DNA of 64,000 nucleotides from Zunongwangia mangrovi (lineage in GTDB: Bacteria; Bacteroidota; Bacteroidia; Flavobacteriales; Flavobacteriaceae), in the NCBI RefSeq assembly GCF_900112105.1, contig NZ_FOKV01000001.1:248001-312000 (forward strand), read 5' to 3'. The notes beneath the pieces are model-generated. The model saw nothing but the letters and a program-made list of their open reading frames with translations, ran no database searches and was not told the origin of the DNA. Shown here one piece after another: positions 18,483-27,067 of the stretch; position 1 is the first letter of the stretch, and each line of letters starts with the position of its first letter. Position numbers and translations under genes: made by a program.

Positions 18483-19805
18483 TTATTTATCTAAATTAGA
18501 AGGCAAAATCCAATCATGATGAGCAAAATAATTCCATTCTTCATTTGCAATATCAACTTCTGGATTGATTAGCCTTTCGTAAGGCCTGGCATTTACCGAA
18601 ACCTTTGCGTCTACAAAAACCTGAATATCTTTGCCTTTCTTTGCATAGTCTTCTTTTAAACGTTGTGCAAATTGCCAGATCACATCGGGTTTTGTACTAA
18701 TGATCCTTCGTTGCTTTCGGGATAAATAGTGTTGTTTTTTAACAATAATCGTATCTGTCGTACCTTTCTCCACCACTTTAAAAGTAGATCGTCCACTTTT
18801 AGTTCTTAGCATCATTCGCCAGCTTAGACGATGTCCTTCTTCTGTCCAAAGTACATTGTCTTTTATTAACCAGTGCCTCAAGGGTAGCGAAATTTGAATA
18901 ACGAACCACAAAGCAATTGCAAGTTTCAGAACCGTATTATTTTCAGGAACGATCACCTCTTTACCGTCATAGTGCTCTTTTTTATTCCGAAGTAAATATT
19001 TATTGACTTTTTGGGTTGGAAAAAAGAACACACAAAACGCCAAAGATAAGTATGGAAAAATACCAATATGGAAGATAAAACTATTGAATAAATGAAAGAA
19101 AATCGCCAGTATGAAAAATGGTAACCTGGTTCGCTTCCAAAGCAACATTGGTACAATCAATAGATCGAAAATTAATCCAAAATAAGCAATCACCCATTTT
19201 ATCCATGGTTTCTGAAGAAAATCGCCTACCAGCCAATAATCACTTTTACTGCGCATTAGCAATTCTGGCACCGTTCCATCTAACCAATCTGGATATAATT
19301 TAGCTACGGAAGCATAACTATAAACGATCCACAACTGAAGCACAATAAAAAGCCACACCCAGCGTGGCATTGAGATAGATCGTATTGCTTTATTCTTCCA
19401 GGCATCAAAAGATAAGGCCTTATGCGCCGGCAGAAAGATCATAATAAGGCACAGCAGCATTAAAAGATAATAATGATTATTGTAAGAAGACTTTTGCATT
19501 AAATAGACCGATGCCCACATAATTGTGTAGCAAAACATCGAAAATCGATATTTAAAACCTATCATTACTAAAATTCCAAAAACACCCATCAATCCATAAT
19601 AGTAATACATAAGATCACCAGGAAGGGGTTGTAAAAATTCGAAACCTATAAAGTTGAAAGTAAAATCTGGTTCGACTAAAGTTCGCCGAATCCAACCTGT
19701 AAAAATTCCGCCAATAGCTTCTAGCGCGATTAACAATCCAAATGCAATTCTAAAGAAAATTAATCCTGAATTATCTACTCGCGTAAAAAGCCACTTATTC
19801 CACAT
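18483..19805 (-). CDS. HTTM-domain membrane protein (vitamin K-dependent gamma-carboxylase-like)
   Basis: 440-aa protein with about eight membrane segments followed by a soluble C-terminal domain. The N terminus (FTRVDNSGLIFFRIAFGLLIALE) and the block WLFIVLQLWIVYSYASVAKLYPDWL match the HTTM domain, which is shared with vitamin K-dependent gamma-glutamyl carboxylase and is frequent in Flavobacteria. The bacterial substrate is not known. It overlaps the ribF stop by 11 bp, so the two are coupled. Confidence 0.85.
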   Translation of the reverse strand: MWNKWLFTRVDNSGLIFFRIAFGLLIALEAIGGIFTGWIRRTLVEPDFTFNFIGFEFLQPLPGDLMYYYYGLMGVFGILVMIGFKYRFSMFCYTIMWASVYLMQKSSYNNHYYLLMLLCLIMIFLPAHKALSFDAWKNKAIRSISMPRWVWLFIVLQLWIVYSYASVAKLYPDWLDGTVPELLMRSKSDYWLVGDFLQKPWIKWVIAYFGLIFDLLIVPMLLWKRTRLPFFILAIFFHLFNSFIFHIGIFPYLSLAFCVFFFPTQKVNKYLLRNKKEHYDGKEVIVPENNTVLKLAIALWFVIQISLPLRHWLIKDNVLWTEEGHRLSWRMMLRTKSGRSTFKVVEKGTTDTIIVKKQHYLSRKQRRIISTKPDVIWQFAQRLKEDYAKKGKDIQVFVDAKVSVNARPYERLINPEVDIANEEWNYFAHHDWILPSNLDK

Positions 19806-20733
19806 AATTATCTTTTATATATTGAACAGAAAATGCTTCATCCTGTCTCATCGCAATCTTAAGCTCATTGACTGAATTAAATTTTTTCTCGTCTCTAATG
19901 CGTATTAAAAGATCTATCTTTAAACGTTTTCCATAAAGATCTTTGTCTAACTTAAAGAAGAATGTCTCGATGGTTCTTGAAGTGCCTCCAACAGTTGGGT
20001 TTGTGCCGATACTCATCATCCCAAAATAGGTTTTGCCTTCAATTTTAGAACGTACCACGTAAACACCGTTTTTAGGAATAAGTTTATAATCTTCAGCAAT
20101 ATTAATATTAGCGGTTGGGTAACTAAATTCTTTACCAAGGCCTCTACCTCTCACCACTTCTCCCTCTAAAGAAAATGGATGTTGCAAAAAAGTATTCGCC
20201 TTTTCTACCCGACCTTCTTCTAATGCGGCTCTTATTTTTGTTGAACTTACTGCTACTTCTTCTACATCCTGGCGAGTGATTTCTTCAACTTCGAAATCTA
20301 GTTCCTCTCCAAACTTTTTAAGATCATCAATATCTGCCGTTCGATTTCTACCAAATCGATGATCGTAGCCAATAATTACCTTTTTAGCTTTAAGTTTTTC
20401 AACCAAAACTTCCTTAACAAACTCGTTCGCAGTAAGTCTTGAAAATTGCATGGTAAATGGGTGAATCACTAAATGATCTATTCCCGTTTGCTCCAAAATC
20501 TCGGTGCGCTCTTCTATGGTATTAATTAATTTAATGCCACTTTCTTTTTGTAAAACCATTCTTGGATGCGGAAAAAAGGTAAGAATAACCGATTCCAGGT
20601 TATTTGCCTGCGCACTATCTACCAGACGATTTATTATTTTTTTATGCCCCGCATGCACTCCGTCGAAAGTACCAATAGTTACTACTGTTGGCTTATCACT
20701 TTTAAATGCGTTTGCTCCTTTGTGTATTTTCAA
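19795..20733 (-). CDS. ribF: Bifunctional riboflavin kinase/FAD synthetase
   Basis: 312-aa RibF. The N-terminal nucleotidyltransferase (FAD synthetase) domain has TIGTFDGVHAGHKKI near residue 20 and the YDHRFGRNR loop; the C-terminal riboflavin kinase domain has GRGLGKEFSYPTANI. It converts riboflavin to FMN and then FAD. It sits between pth (7 bp upstream) and the HTTM gene (overlapping), a common flavobacterial order. Confidence 0.96.
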   Translation of the reverse strand: MKIHKGANAFKSDKPTVVTIGTFDGVHAGHKKIINRLVDSAQANNLESVILTFFPHPRMVLQKESGIKLINTIEERTEILEQTGIDHLVIHPFTMQFSRLTANEFVKEVLVEKLKAKKVIIGYDHRFGRNRTADIDDLKKFGEELDFEVEEITRQDVEEVAVSSTKIRAALEEGRVEKANTFLQHPFSLEGEVVRGRGLGKEFSYPTANINIAEDYKLIPKNGVYVVRSKIEGKTYFGMMSIGTNPTVGGTSRTIETFFFKLDKDLYGKRLKIDLLIRIRDEKKFNSVNELKIAMRQDEAFSVQYIKDNYVE

Positions 20734-20739
20734 GGCTAA

Positions 20740-21369
20740 TTATTTTCCGTTAAAAGAATTCATTGTATTAGAAACACCTGCTGTCCCAAAAGATTCGATC
20801 AACTCGGCCGACTTTTTTAAGCGCTCCGGAAGTTCATTATTTTCCTCATCACTCCATTCTCCCAATACATAATCGATTTGCTGACCTTTAGAAAACTGAT
20901 CGCTAATACCGAATCTGAATCGGTTATATTTTGTAGTATTAAGCTGACTTTGAATATCCTTTAAACCATTATGACCGCCATCGCTTCCTTTGGTTTTTAG
21001 TCGCAATGTTCCGAAGGGCAGATTTAGATCATCTGTCACCACCAATAAGTTTTCTACTGCAATTTTTTCCTTCTGAAGCCAATAATTCACAGCTTTACCA
21101 CTTAGGTTCATATAAGTGCTAGGCTTCAGCAAAATAAATGTTCTGCCTTTATATCGAAATTGGGCAATATCACCAAGCTTTTGAGTAGTGAACACTGCTT
21201 CTTGCTTCGCCGCTAATTCATCCAGAATCTTAAAACCAATATTATGGCGTGTATTTTCATATTTTGGACCAATATTACCAAGGCCAGCGATTAAAAACTT
21301 TTTCATGGGATCAATTTCTTCTTCTTTAGCTTTCTTATTTTTTAAAATTCTTCCGAAGAACGACAGCAT
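20740..21369 (-). CDS. pth: Peptidyl-tRNA hydrolase
   Basis: 209-aa Pth that releases peptides from stalled peptidyl-tRNA. Signature GLGNIGPKYENTRHNIG includes the catalytic His; downstream are the conserved KPSTYMNLSG and the DDLNLPFGTLRLK metal/nucleotide region. The first 21 residues (basic, LSFFGRILKNKKAKEEE) are an extension relative to the core family. An internal Met at MKKFLIAGLGN is the alternative start. Confidence 0.95.
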   Translation of the reverse strand: MLSFFGRILKNKKAKEEEIDPMKKFLIAGLGNIGPKYENTRHNIGFKILDELAAKQEAVFTTQKLGDIAQFRYKGRTFILLKPSTYMNLSGKAVNYWLQKEKIAVENLLVVTDDLNLPFGTLRLKTKGSDGGHNGLKDIQSQLNTTKYNRFRFGISDQFSKGQQIDYVLGEWSDEENNELPERLKKSAELIESFGTAGVSNTMNSFNGK

Positions 21370-21440
21370 TATCTTGTTTCTTTTGGTAAAGATAAAATTT
21401 TCACTGTGCTTTTAATAACAGCAATGCTAAAGTTCTTACA

Positions 21441-21473
21441 AAAAAATATCCCGTATCGTGTTGATACGGGATA
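21441..21473 (-). terminator. Terminator of rplY/prs transcript
   Basis: Eleven-bp stem TATCCCGTATC / GATACGGGATA with a run of adenines immediately left (U-run on the leftward transcript), about 30 bp past the rplY stop. Confidence 0.8.
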
Positions 21474-21501
21474 TAAATATTATCACAATTTGTAATAGAA
21501 T

Positions 21502-22143
21502 TTATTCTTTTACAGCTGCAACATCATCTGTCTCTGTAGATGGTACATCTTGTGGATCATCATCATCCTCATCGTCATCATCAAGAGCAACAATGTTACG
21601 AGAAGTTCTAACCTGGCAAATTACCGTGTTATCTGGGTGCTGAATTTTGTAATCTTCGCTTTCTACAGCAGTTACATATAATTTCTGACCAATTTTAAGT
21701 TTAGTTACATCTGCTTCGATGTAATCTGGAAGTGCTCCTGGTAAACCACGTACTTTTAAACGACGTAGGTTATATCTTAATACACCACCATTCTTAACAC
21801 CACGAGCAACACCAACAGTATGGATTGGAATTTCCATAGAGATCGCTTTGTCGTCGAATATTTCATAGAAATCAACATGAAGAATAGCATCAGTCACTGG
21901 GTGAAACTGGATATCCTGAAGAATTGCATTGTACTTTTCTCCACTCTTCAACTCGATTACTACAGTGTGAACATCTGGCGTGTACACTAAGTGCTGGAAT
22001 GAAATTTCCTCGGTTGTAAAGTGTAATGGCTCTGCATCACCACCATACAATACACAAGGAACCTGGCCAGCATTACGTAGCGCTTTAGTAGCTTTTTTAC
22101 CTACGCTTTCTCTTTTAGATCCTTTGATCGTAATTGACTTCAT
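21502..22143 (-). CDS. rplY: 50S ribosomal protein L25/general stress protein Ctc
   Basis: 213-aa long-form L25 (Ctc type). The N-terminal L25 domain, which binds 5S rRNA, starts [20 protein letters not shown] and includes [10 protein letters not shown]-terminal beta-rich TL5 domain follows, and the protein ends in a very acidic low-complexity tail ([12 protein letters not shown]) typical of Bacteroidota. It lies downstream of prs, the usual pairing. Confidence 0.94.
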   Translation of the reverse strand: MKSITIKGSKRESVGKKATKALRNAGQVPCVLYGGDAEPLHFTTEEISFQHLVYTPDVHTVVIELKSGEKYNAILQDIQFHPVTDAILHVDFYEIFDDKAISMEIPIHTVGVARGVKNGGVLRYNLRRLKVRGLPGALPDYIEADVTKLKIGQKLYVTAVESEDYKIQHPDNTVICQVRTSRNIVALDDDDEDDDDPQDVPSTETDDVAAVKE

Positions 22144-22228
22144 TTCTTATTTATTTTTAAGGAGTGCAAAATTGCAACATTTTGCTGAAATATTAAAGCC
22201 TGATTCTAAATTTTTTAGAAGATAAATT

Positions 22229-23170
22229 TTACATTAAAAATTTAGAGCTAATAGAACGGTTGCCATGCACACGTTGCATTACATCTGCAAAAAGTTCGGC
22301 ACAACTAACCACCTTTATTTTATCACATTTTTTTCTAAGCGGAATAGAGTCTGTTACAATAAGCTCAGATAACTTAGATTTCTCTACACGATCGTATGCT
22401 CCACCTGAAAGAACAGGATGTGTACAAATCGCTCTCACACTTTTTGCGCCGCGCTCGATCATAAGATCTGCAGCTTTAGTAAGTGTTCCTGCGGTATCCA
22501 CCATATCATCGACCAACACAACATTTTTTCCTGTAACATCTCCAATTAATTCCATATGAGAAATTACATTGGCCTTTTCTCGTTGCTTATAACAAATAAC
22601 CACATCACTCTGTAATTCTTTAGAATAAGCATAAGCTCTTTTTGACCCTCCCATATCTGGAGAAGCAATCGTTAAGTTATCTAAGTTTAGCTTTCTTAAA
22701 TAAGGAAGGAATACAGTTGAAGCAAAAAGGTGATCTACTGGTTTTTCAAAAAATCCCTGGATCTGATCTGCGTGTAGATCCATCGTTATGATTCGTGTGG
22801 CACCAGCAGTTTCCAGAATACTCGCTATCATTTTTGCAGCAATAGGCACACGAGGCTTATCCTTTCTATCCTGCCTAGCCCATCCAAAGTAAGGCATCAC
22901 TGCAGTAATATGTCTTGCTGAAGCACGTTTGGCAGCGTCGAGCATTAGAAGCATTTCCATAAGGTTATCGGCTCCTGGATTTGTAGAACCAATGATAAAT
23001 AACCTGGCACCGCGAACAGATTCTTCGAAAGAAGGCTGATACTCACCATCACTATACGTAGAAGTAATTACATTCCCAAGCTTGCTACCGTACGAAGCTG
23101 CAATTTTCTCTGCAAGATCCCGGCTTTGGGTACAGCTAAAAATCTTAGCTTCGGTTAAAGGAGTACTCAT
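22229..23170 (-). CDS. prs: Ribose-phosphate pyrophosphokinase
   Basis: 313-aa PRPP synthetase making 5-phosphoribosyl-1-pyrophosphate for nucleotide, His and Trp synthesis. Motifs: flexible loop YFGWARQDRK, PRPP/Mg site MDLHADQIQGFF, and the ribose-5-phosphate loop VLVDDMVDTAGTL. It is followed by rplY after 85 bp. Confidence 0.97.
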   Translation of the reverse strand: MSTPLTEAKIFSCTQSRDLAEKIAASYGSKLGNVITSTYSDGEYQPSFEESVRGARLFIIGSTNPGADNLMEMLLMLDAAKRASARHITAVMPYFGWARQDRKDKPRVPIAAKMIASILETAGATRIITMDLHADQIQGFFEKPVDHLFASTVFLPYLRKLNLDNLTIASPDMGGSKRAYAYSKELQSDVVICYKQREKANVISHMELIGDVTGKNVVLVDDMVDTAGTLTKAADLMIERGAKSVRAICTHPVLSGGAYDRVEKSKLSELIVTDSIPLRKKCDKIKVVSCAELFADVMQRVHGNRSISSKFLM

Positions 23171-23207
23171 TGTTGTGTTGTTTAATTATTAATTAATAGT
23201 TGCGATG

Positions 23208-23215
23208 CAAATTTA
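23208..23215 (-). promoter_or_regulatory. -7 box of prs (TAAATTTG on the minus strand)
   Basis: The minus strand reads TAAATTTG, matching TAnnTTTG, 37 bp upstream of the prs start codon. Confidence 0.5.
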
Positions 23216-23296
23216 GAAATTAATTCTTTGTTAAAAACTTCAAACAGCATTTCTATTTGAAGCATTTAAACAACACGATTAGCATTGAAAGCTATT

Positions 23297-23968
23297 TTAG
23301 AAATAACAACCGCGACTACCGCTTTTTGCTCTTTTACTTCTTCTATTCTTCGACATAAATACGGCAAAGCTAAAATTTAAAGAGATAACATCAATCTTTG
23401 CATCATCTAGATTAAAAGACTGGAGCCCTCTATCGTAAGGTAATAGAGGCCTTTGATTACCATCTGATCCTAAAGTATAATTATACATTAAACTTACATC
23501 TAATCTTTTACTGATTACATATTTGACTCCAAAAGGTATATTTATTGCACTCATATTATCCCTTAAGTCTTCACCTCTAACATCAAAATTATTTCTAACA
23601 ATAATTTGATAACCTGGTCCTGCAAGAACTGAAAATTTTTCAAAAACCTCATAACCAAATAAAAGCTCTAAATTTACTTTATCAAGTGTATATATTGGAT
23701 TTGAATTCGGAAAATCATAATCTCCTCTTGACCGATAAAATAAAAACTGAGGACGAATCAAAAACTTTTTGAAGTTTCTTTCGTAAAAAACTCCTGCCTG
23801 CCCACCAAGCATCGGATTTGGAAAATAGCTAAGATTCGGAGGAGCAACCAACTCCCCATTCTTAGATTGCCATGGATAATTGACACCTAAAGTCAATCCG
23901 AACTTAGATTCTTGTGCACTTATGCCATGAGCACTAAGAAAGATTAATATAAATAAGATACGTTTCAT
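23297..23968 (-). CDS. Outer-membrane beta-barrel protein (porin-like)
   Basis: 223-aa protein with a signal peptide (MKRILFILIFLSAHGISAQ) followed by alternating beta strands of an eight-stranded OmpA/OprF-type barrel (GLTLGVNYPWQ, VFYERNFKKFLIRPQFLFY, VSLMYNYTLG). It is the last host gene before the integrated element. A basic tail (MSKNRRSKRAKSGSRG) follows the last strand (VISLNFSFAVF) and is unusual for a barrel, which normally ends in an aromatic residue; the real C terminus could be affected by a frameshift, but Phe is still the final residue. Confidence 0.78.
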   Translation of the reverse strand: MKRILFILIFLSAHGISAQESKFGLTLGVNYPWQSKNGELVAPPNLSYFPNPMLGGQAGVFYERNFKKFLIRPQFLFYRSRGDYDFPNSNPIYTLDKVNLELLFGYEVFEKFSVLAGPGYQIIVRNNFDVRGEDLRDNMSAINIPFGVKYVISKRLDVSLMYNYTLGSDGNQRPLLPYDRGLQSFNLDDAKIDVISLNFSFAVFMSKNRRSKRAKSGSRGCYF

Positions 23969-24112
23969 AAATATATGATTTGGGGTGGGAAAATTATAAA
24001 TTTTATTAATTTCTGGAATTTTTTAAATAATAAATATTTACTAATTGTAATTGTATTAACGTATCAATTCAATTAAAATTTCAACATTTTAGAAAACTTT
24101 ATTACATAAAAA

Positions 24113-24138
24113 AACCTCTACAGCTAGCCTGTAGAGGT
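24113..24138. terminator. Hairpin/terminator at host left flank of the element
   Basis: An inverted repeat around CCTCT...CTGTAGAGG with a run of adenines on its left lies just outside the left tRNA fragment. It was probably the native terminator of the leftward tRNA-Leu gene before integration. Confidence 0.55.
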
Positions 24139-24143
24139 CCTAA

Positions 24144-24196
24144 AGTACCTTGGGTGGGAATCGAACCCACACTTCCGAAGAAACTGGATTTTGAAT
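24144..24196 (-). repeat. attL: 3' fragment of tRNA-Leu (53-bp direct repeat)
   Basis: These 53 bases are identical to 57839-57891 and correspond to the anticodon-loop-to-3'-end part of tRNA-Leu(CAA). Identity stops at 24197, inside the anticodon arm, where element sequence begins. The fragment lacks the 5' half and cannot be a functional tRNA. Confidence 0.93.
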
Positions 24197-24446
24197 TTTA
24201 TTCCTACCCTAATCTAGAGATTTAACCCTTTGATTTTCAAATAAATTATTTTTTTCGTTTTTACAGCAAAACTGATTTTATAGGCTCCGCTAAAGGCTAA
24301 GCAAAAATACATACAACCTAGTCCTCTAATTCGCTTAAGCACCGCAATATAAATCCATAAAAATTTTCTATAACGGGGAATTTTCCCCTAACATTATTTG
24401 TTAAAATAATCTAAATTGAAGTGTTAATATTTTAAAATATATATTT
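24197..24446. other. Non-coding left end of the element
   Basis: Together with host bases from 23969 this makes a 478-bp stretch with no gene. It holds the tRNA fragment, then AT-rich DNA. A small palindrome (GGGGAATTTTCCCC) lies near 24376, and its right half, AATTTTCCCCT, recurs near 29998. These could be accessory integrase/excisionase sites; no function can be shown. Confidence 0.5.
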
Positions 24447-25523
24447 ATGAAAAGTCACTACACTCCAATTTTGAAAGCGAAATCTGGAGAATTTAAAGCT
24501 TTAAAAAAGCTTAAGATTGAAACGAGAGAAAATCTCACTCCGCTCTTCGAAATTCCACCCATAACCTATGATTATGTTAATGGCAAACCTTCAAAAACAA
24601 TTGAAAAACATTTACAAACTATTATTAACGGCATATCTGGCACCGGAAGAAGGCAATACCCATGCTATATTGATGTTGAATTACTTGATGAGATAAAAAT
24701 AGGAGATAAATACATCCTATTCGCTCTTTTAGAAAGTCTGAGAGAAAAAAGAGAATTTCCAATACCAGTTATCAGACTACATTTCGATAATGGTTACTTA
24801 ATTGAATTGAAAAATGAAATTCAAAATAATTCTAAAAGAATTTGTGTAAGACTTACACAAGATGACTTTGAAGATTTTGATTTACAAGTAGAAATAGAAA
24901 GAATAATCGAAGTTTTAGAAATAAATCTAAATCAAATTGATATCGTATTAGATTTTGGATTCCTCCGTAACGAACAAGAATCTATGCTAAGTCAATTTTC
25001 AAAGTTAATGGTTAATTCGCTTCCGTTTCTGAATGATTATAATAAAATTATACTTTCTCTAACAGCATTTCCCGAAAATCTTTCCGGGATAAGTGGAGAT
25101 TCTATTGAAAAAATACCAAGATCTGAATTTAAAATCTGGAAAAATATAATTTCATCAAAGGTAAAACGTAAACCTGAATTTGGAGACTATGCCATTGCTA
25201 ATCCAGAATTGTTCGAAATGGATCCTAGAACGATAAGAATGAGTGTAAACCTTAGATACACCATAGCTAATGATTGGTTAATTTTAAAAGGAAGGGATGC
25301 TAAGAGGTTTGGATATGATCAATTCTACGGCCTATGCGATCAACTAGTTAATCATTCCGGAGAATTTTATGGCGAAGACTTCAGCTGGGGAGATAATGAA
25401 ATATTAGAGAAATCTCAGCAAATAGGAGGTACTGGTAATGCTACGACCTGGAGACAAATTGGTACTAACCACCACTTAGAACTAGTTGTTGATCAGTTGT
25501 CCTCCATCCCTTTCGATTCTTAA
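24447..25523 (+). CDS. Beta-protein family (sce7725-like) protein
   Basis: 358-aa protein beginning MKSHYTPILKAKSGEFKALK, with LTPLFEIPP shortly after; this opening is characteristic of the Beta_protein/sce7725 family (PF14350-like). That family has a TIM-barrel-like layout with acidic strand ends (CYIDVEL, VIRLHFDN, IVLDFGF) and is found in mobile elements and defence islands, often beside an sce7726 gene, as here. The molecular activity is not established. It converges with and overlaps the sce7726-like gene by 59 bp. Confidence 0.75.
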   Translation: MKSHYTPILKAKSGEFKALKKLKIETRENLTPLFEIPPITYDYVNGKPSKTIEKHLQTIINGISGTGRRQYPCYIDVELLDEIKIGDKYILFALLESLREKREFPIPVIRLHFDNGYLIELKNEIQNNSKRICVRLTQDDFEDFDLQVEIERIIEVLEINLNQIDIVLDFGFLRNEQESMLSQFSKLMVNSLPFLNDYNKIILSLTAFPENLSGISGDSIEKIPRSEFKIWKNIISSKVKRKPEFGDYAIANPELFEMDPRTIRMSVNLRYTIANDWLILKGRDAKRFGYDQFYGLCDQLVNHSGEFYGEDFSWGDNEILEKSQQIGGTGNATTWRQIGTNHHLELVVDQLSSIPFDS

Positions 25524-26064
25524 GATAAGATCTAACCTCAGAATTTAATTCTTCAAGGGAAAGAACCTCAGTTAACCTTTGCCATAGTGCGCGTCTCGGT
25601 TTACTTTTGTATCCCCTATCTTTCCCTAATCTTTCTAGGATTTCCAAGGTCTCATTTTTCCATAATAGTTGAGCCAATGATATTGCTTCAATCTTTGGAT
25701 TTAACTTACAGTTCCTAACACTCTTTATGGACAAGCTATTTCCCTTCTGATTTTTAGCCTCCATAATACCCCAAAACTCAGGAACCATTTCTTTCACTTC
25801 CTCCAAGTGATTTCTCCCAACTACTATAGTAACATAATCGAAAACCTTATTATAATATTGGATTTGTGAAGGCAACCGCTTTAAATTATCTTTTTCACTT
25901 TTAATCTCCCATCCCCACAAGTGACCATTCACAACAGCAATATCTATTTTAGAAGATCCTTGACAAATACCTAGTTCATCAATTATAACTGAATCAGGAT
26001 CATGCTTATAGAAGCTGGAAAGGTAGTTAGAATGTAACTCTAATCTAATATCTATATCCTTCAT
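25465..26064 (-). CDS. sce7726-family protein with PD-(D/E)XK nuclease-like core
   Basis: 199-aa protein. The region IDELGICQGSSKIDIAVV ... WGWEIKSEKDNL ... LPSQIQYYNKVFDYVTIVVG matches the sce7726 family and has the layout of a PD-(D/E)XK nuclease: Asp in KIDIAVV, Glu-x-Lys in WEIKSE and the following QxxxY. It is last in a leftward run HATPase, STAS-like, PIN, sce7726, 18 bp after the PIN stop. The adjacent convergent gene is its usual sce7725 partner. A nuclease effector in anti-phage defence is an inference. Confidence 0.75.
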   Translation of the reverse strand: MKDIDIRLELHSNYLSSFYKHDPDSVIIDELGICQGSSKIDIAVVNGHLWGWEIKSEKDNLKRLPSQIQYYNKVFDYVTIVVGRNHLEEVKEMVPEFWGIMEAKNQKGNSLSIKSVRNCKLNPKIEAISLAQLLWKNETLEILERLGKDRGYKSKPRRALWQRLTEVLSLEELNSEVRSYLKNRKGWRTTDQQLVLSGG

Positions 26065-26082
26065 TTTTAAATATTATCAAGA

Positions 26083-26676
26083 TTACATTTTAGAACTTTT
26101 TTCCAAAAGCTCTTGATTTAAAGTAAGTACATCAACTCCTTTAACGCAAAAATCACCATCATCTGTTACAATTATGTAATTATTCTTTTTTGCTAAGTAA
26201 AAAAGAAAACTGTCGTTAAAATCTAAGCCAAAATCAAATTTAGAAAGAACATGCTTATACTTTACGTTCTTACCAAACTCATCATTTTTAAGCTCTATAC
26301 TCTGTAAGTACATCTTAAATTCATCAGCGATTATCATACAACCAGAACGATACTCTTTAGAAGGTCGAAATTGCTCTTTATAGAATCTACTATCTAATGG
26401 TTCTTTTGCACAAATTCTCTCAATAAATTTCTTTAAATAAACTTCTCTTAATAATCTATTCATTACTTCAGAAACCACCAAGGCAGGTAAAACAATATTA
26501 GCCCCCTTGCAGTCCACAATATCAAAAAAGAATTCTCTATATAAATTAGCTTTCTTTCTATGCTTATTACTGGATCTAATTACGTTAATCCAAATATTTG
26601 CATCGAGTAGAAATTTTTTTTTCGGAGGATCCGTAAGATCATAGTCTGTAAGCTTGGATATACTATAATCACTCAT
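26083..26676 (-). CDS. PIN-domain protein (putative RNase)
   Basis: 197-aa PIN-fold protein. Acidic residues are in the expected order: LLDANIW near residue 25, VVSEVMNR in the middle, LDFNDSFLFYLAKK, and IVTDDGDF near the end. All four conserved acids seem intact, so RNase activity is plausible. Its start codon directly abuts the stop of the STAS-like gene (26676/26677), implying a fixed stoichiometric link with that protein. There is no typical antitoxin upstream. Confidence 0.8.
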   Translation of the reverse strand: MSDYSISKLTDYDLTDPPKKKFLLDANIWINVIRSSNKHRKKANLYREFFFDIVDCKGANIVLPALVVSEVMNRLLREVYLKKFIERICAKEPLDSRFYKEQFRPSKEYRSGCMIIADEFKMYLQSIELKNDEFGKNVKYKHVLSKFDFGLDFNDSFLFYLAKKNNYIIVTDDGDFCVKGVDVLTLNQELLEKSSKM

Positions 26677-27003
26677 TTAATGAGTTTGAGCGTTTTCCAA
26701 CCATTCGTCATATTTATCTCCCATCTTTACGTTATCTAAAACATCGTTTACCTTTGTCTCAAATATTGGCTGATCGCTAGGATAAATAAATTTTACATTA
26801 GACTCTTTGTCAGGGAACATCATAACGAATTTACCTATAGATTCGTTTAAAAAGGCAGAAGAAAGCAACTCTATACCTTCAAATGAAATTTCTATTTCAT
26901 TAGAACCCTTAGCAGCCTTATTTAGGCTACTAAAAAAGCTTTTGCCCTGTTTAGGGTTCGTAGCCAAAGATGATCCTAAAATTTTTTTTAATTCCATTTT
27001 CAT
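26677..27003 (-). CDS. STAS-like (DUF4325) protein
   Basis: 108-aa protein with a STAS-like pattern: strand EIEISFEGIELLSSAFLNESIGKF, the equivalent of the anti-sigma-antagonist phosphorylation-loop region, then NVKFIYPSD. The family DUF4325 commonly pairs with an HATPase partner, as here. I start at 27003 (MKMELKK) because the 12-residue extension is hydrophobic filler and a -7 box lies just upstream. Role: a switch protein probably bound by the HATPase and controlling the PIN/sce7726 effectors (inference). Confidence 0.72.
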   Translation of the reverse strand: MKMELKKILGSSLATNPKQGKSFFSSLNKAAKGSNEIEISFEGIELLSSAFLNESIGKFVMMFPDKESNVKFIYPSDQPIFETKVNDVLDNVKMGDKYDEWLENAQTH

Positions 27004-27059
27004 AGTATTAAATATAAATATAAAACCTTTTAAAAGCAAACTCTGTGCAAAAAGGCGTG

Positions 27060-27067
27060 CAAATTTA
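27060..27067 (-). promoter_or_regulatory. -7 box (TAAATTTG, minus strand) before the STAS-like gene
   Basis: A TAnnTTTG match on the minus strand overlaps the last codons of the HATPase gene and lies 56 bp upstream of the STAS-like start. The STAS-PIN-sce7726 genes may be expressed separately from the HATPase. Confidence 0.4.

Noticed and set aside
24146-24196. Second tRNA-Leu gene at the left end
   Set aside because: Only the part from the anticodon loop to the 3' end is present; the 5' half is missing, so it is an att remnant.
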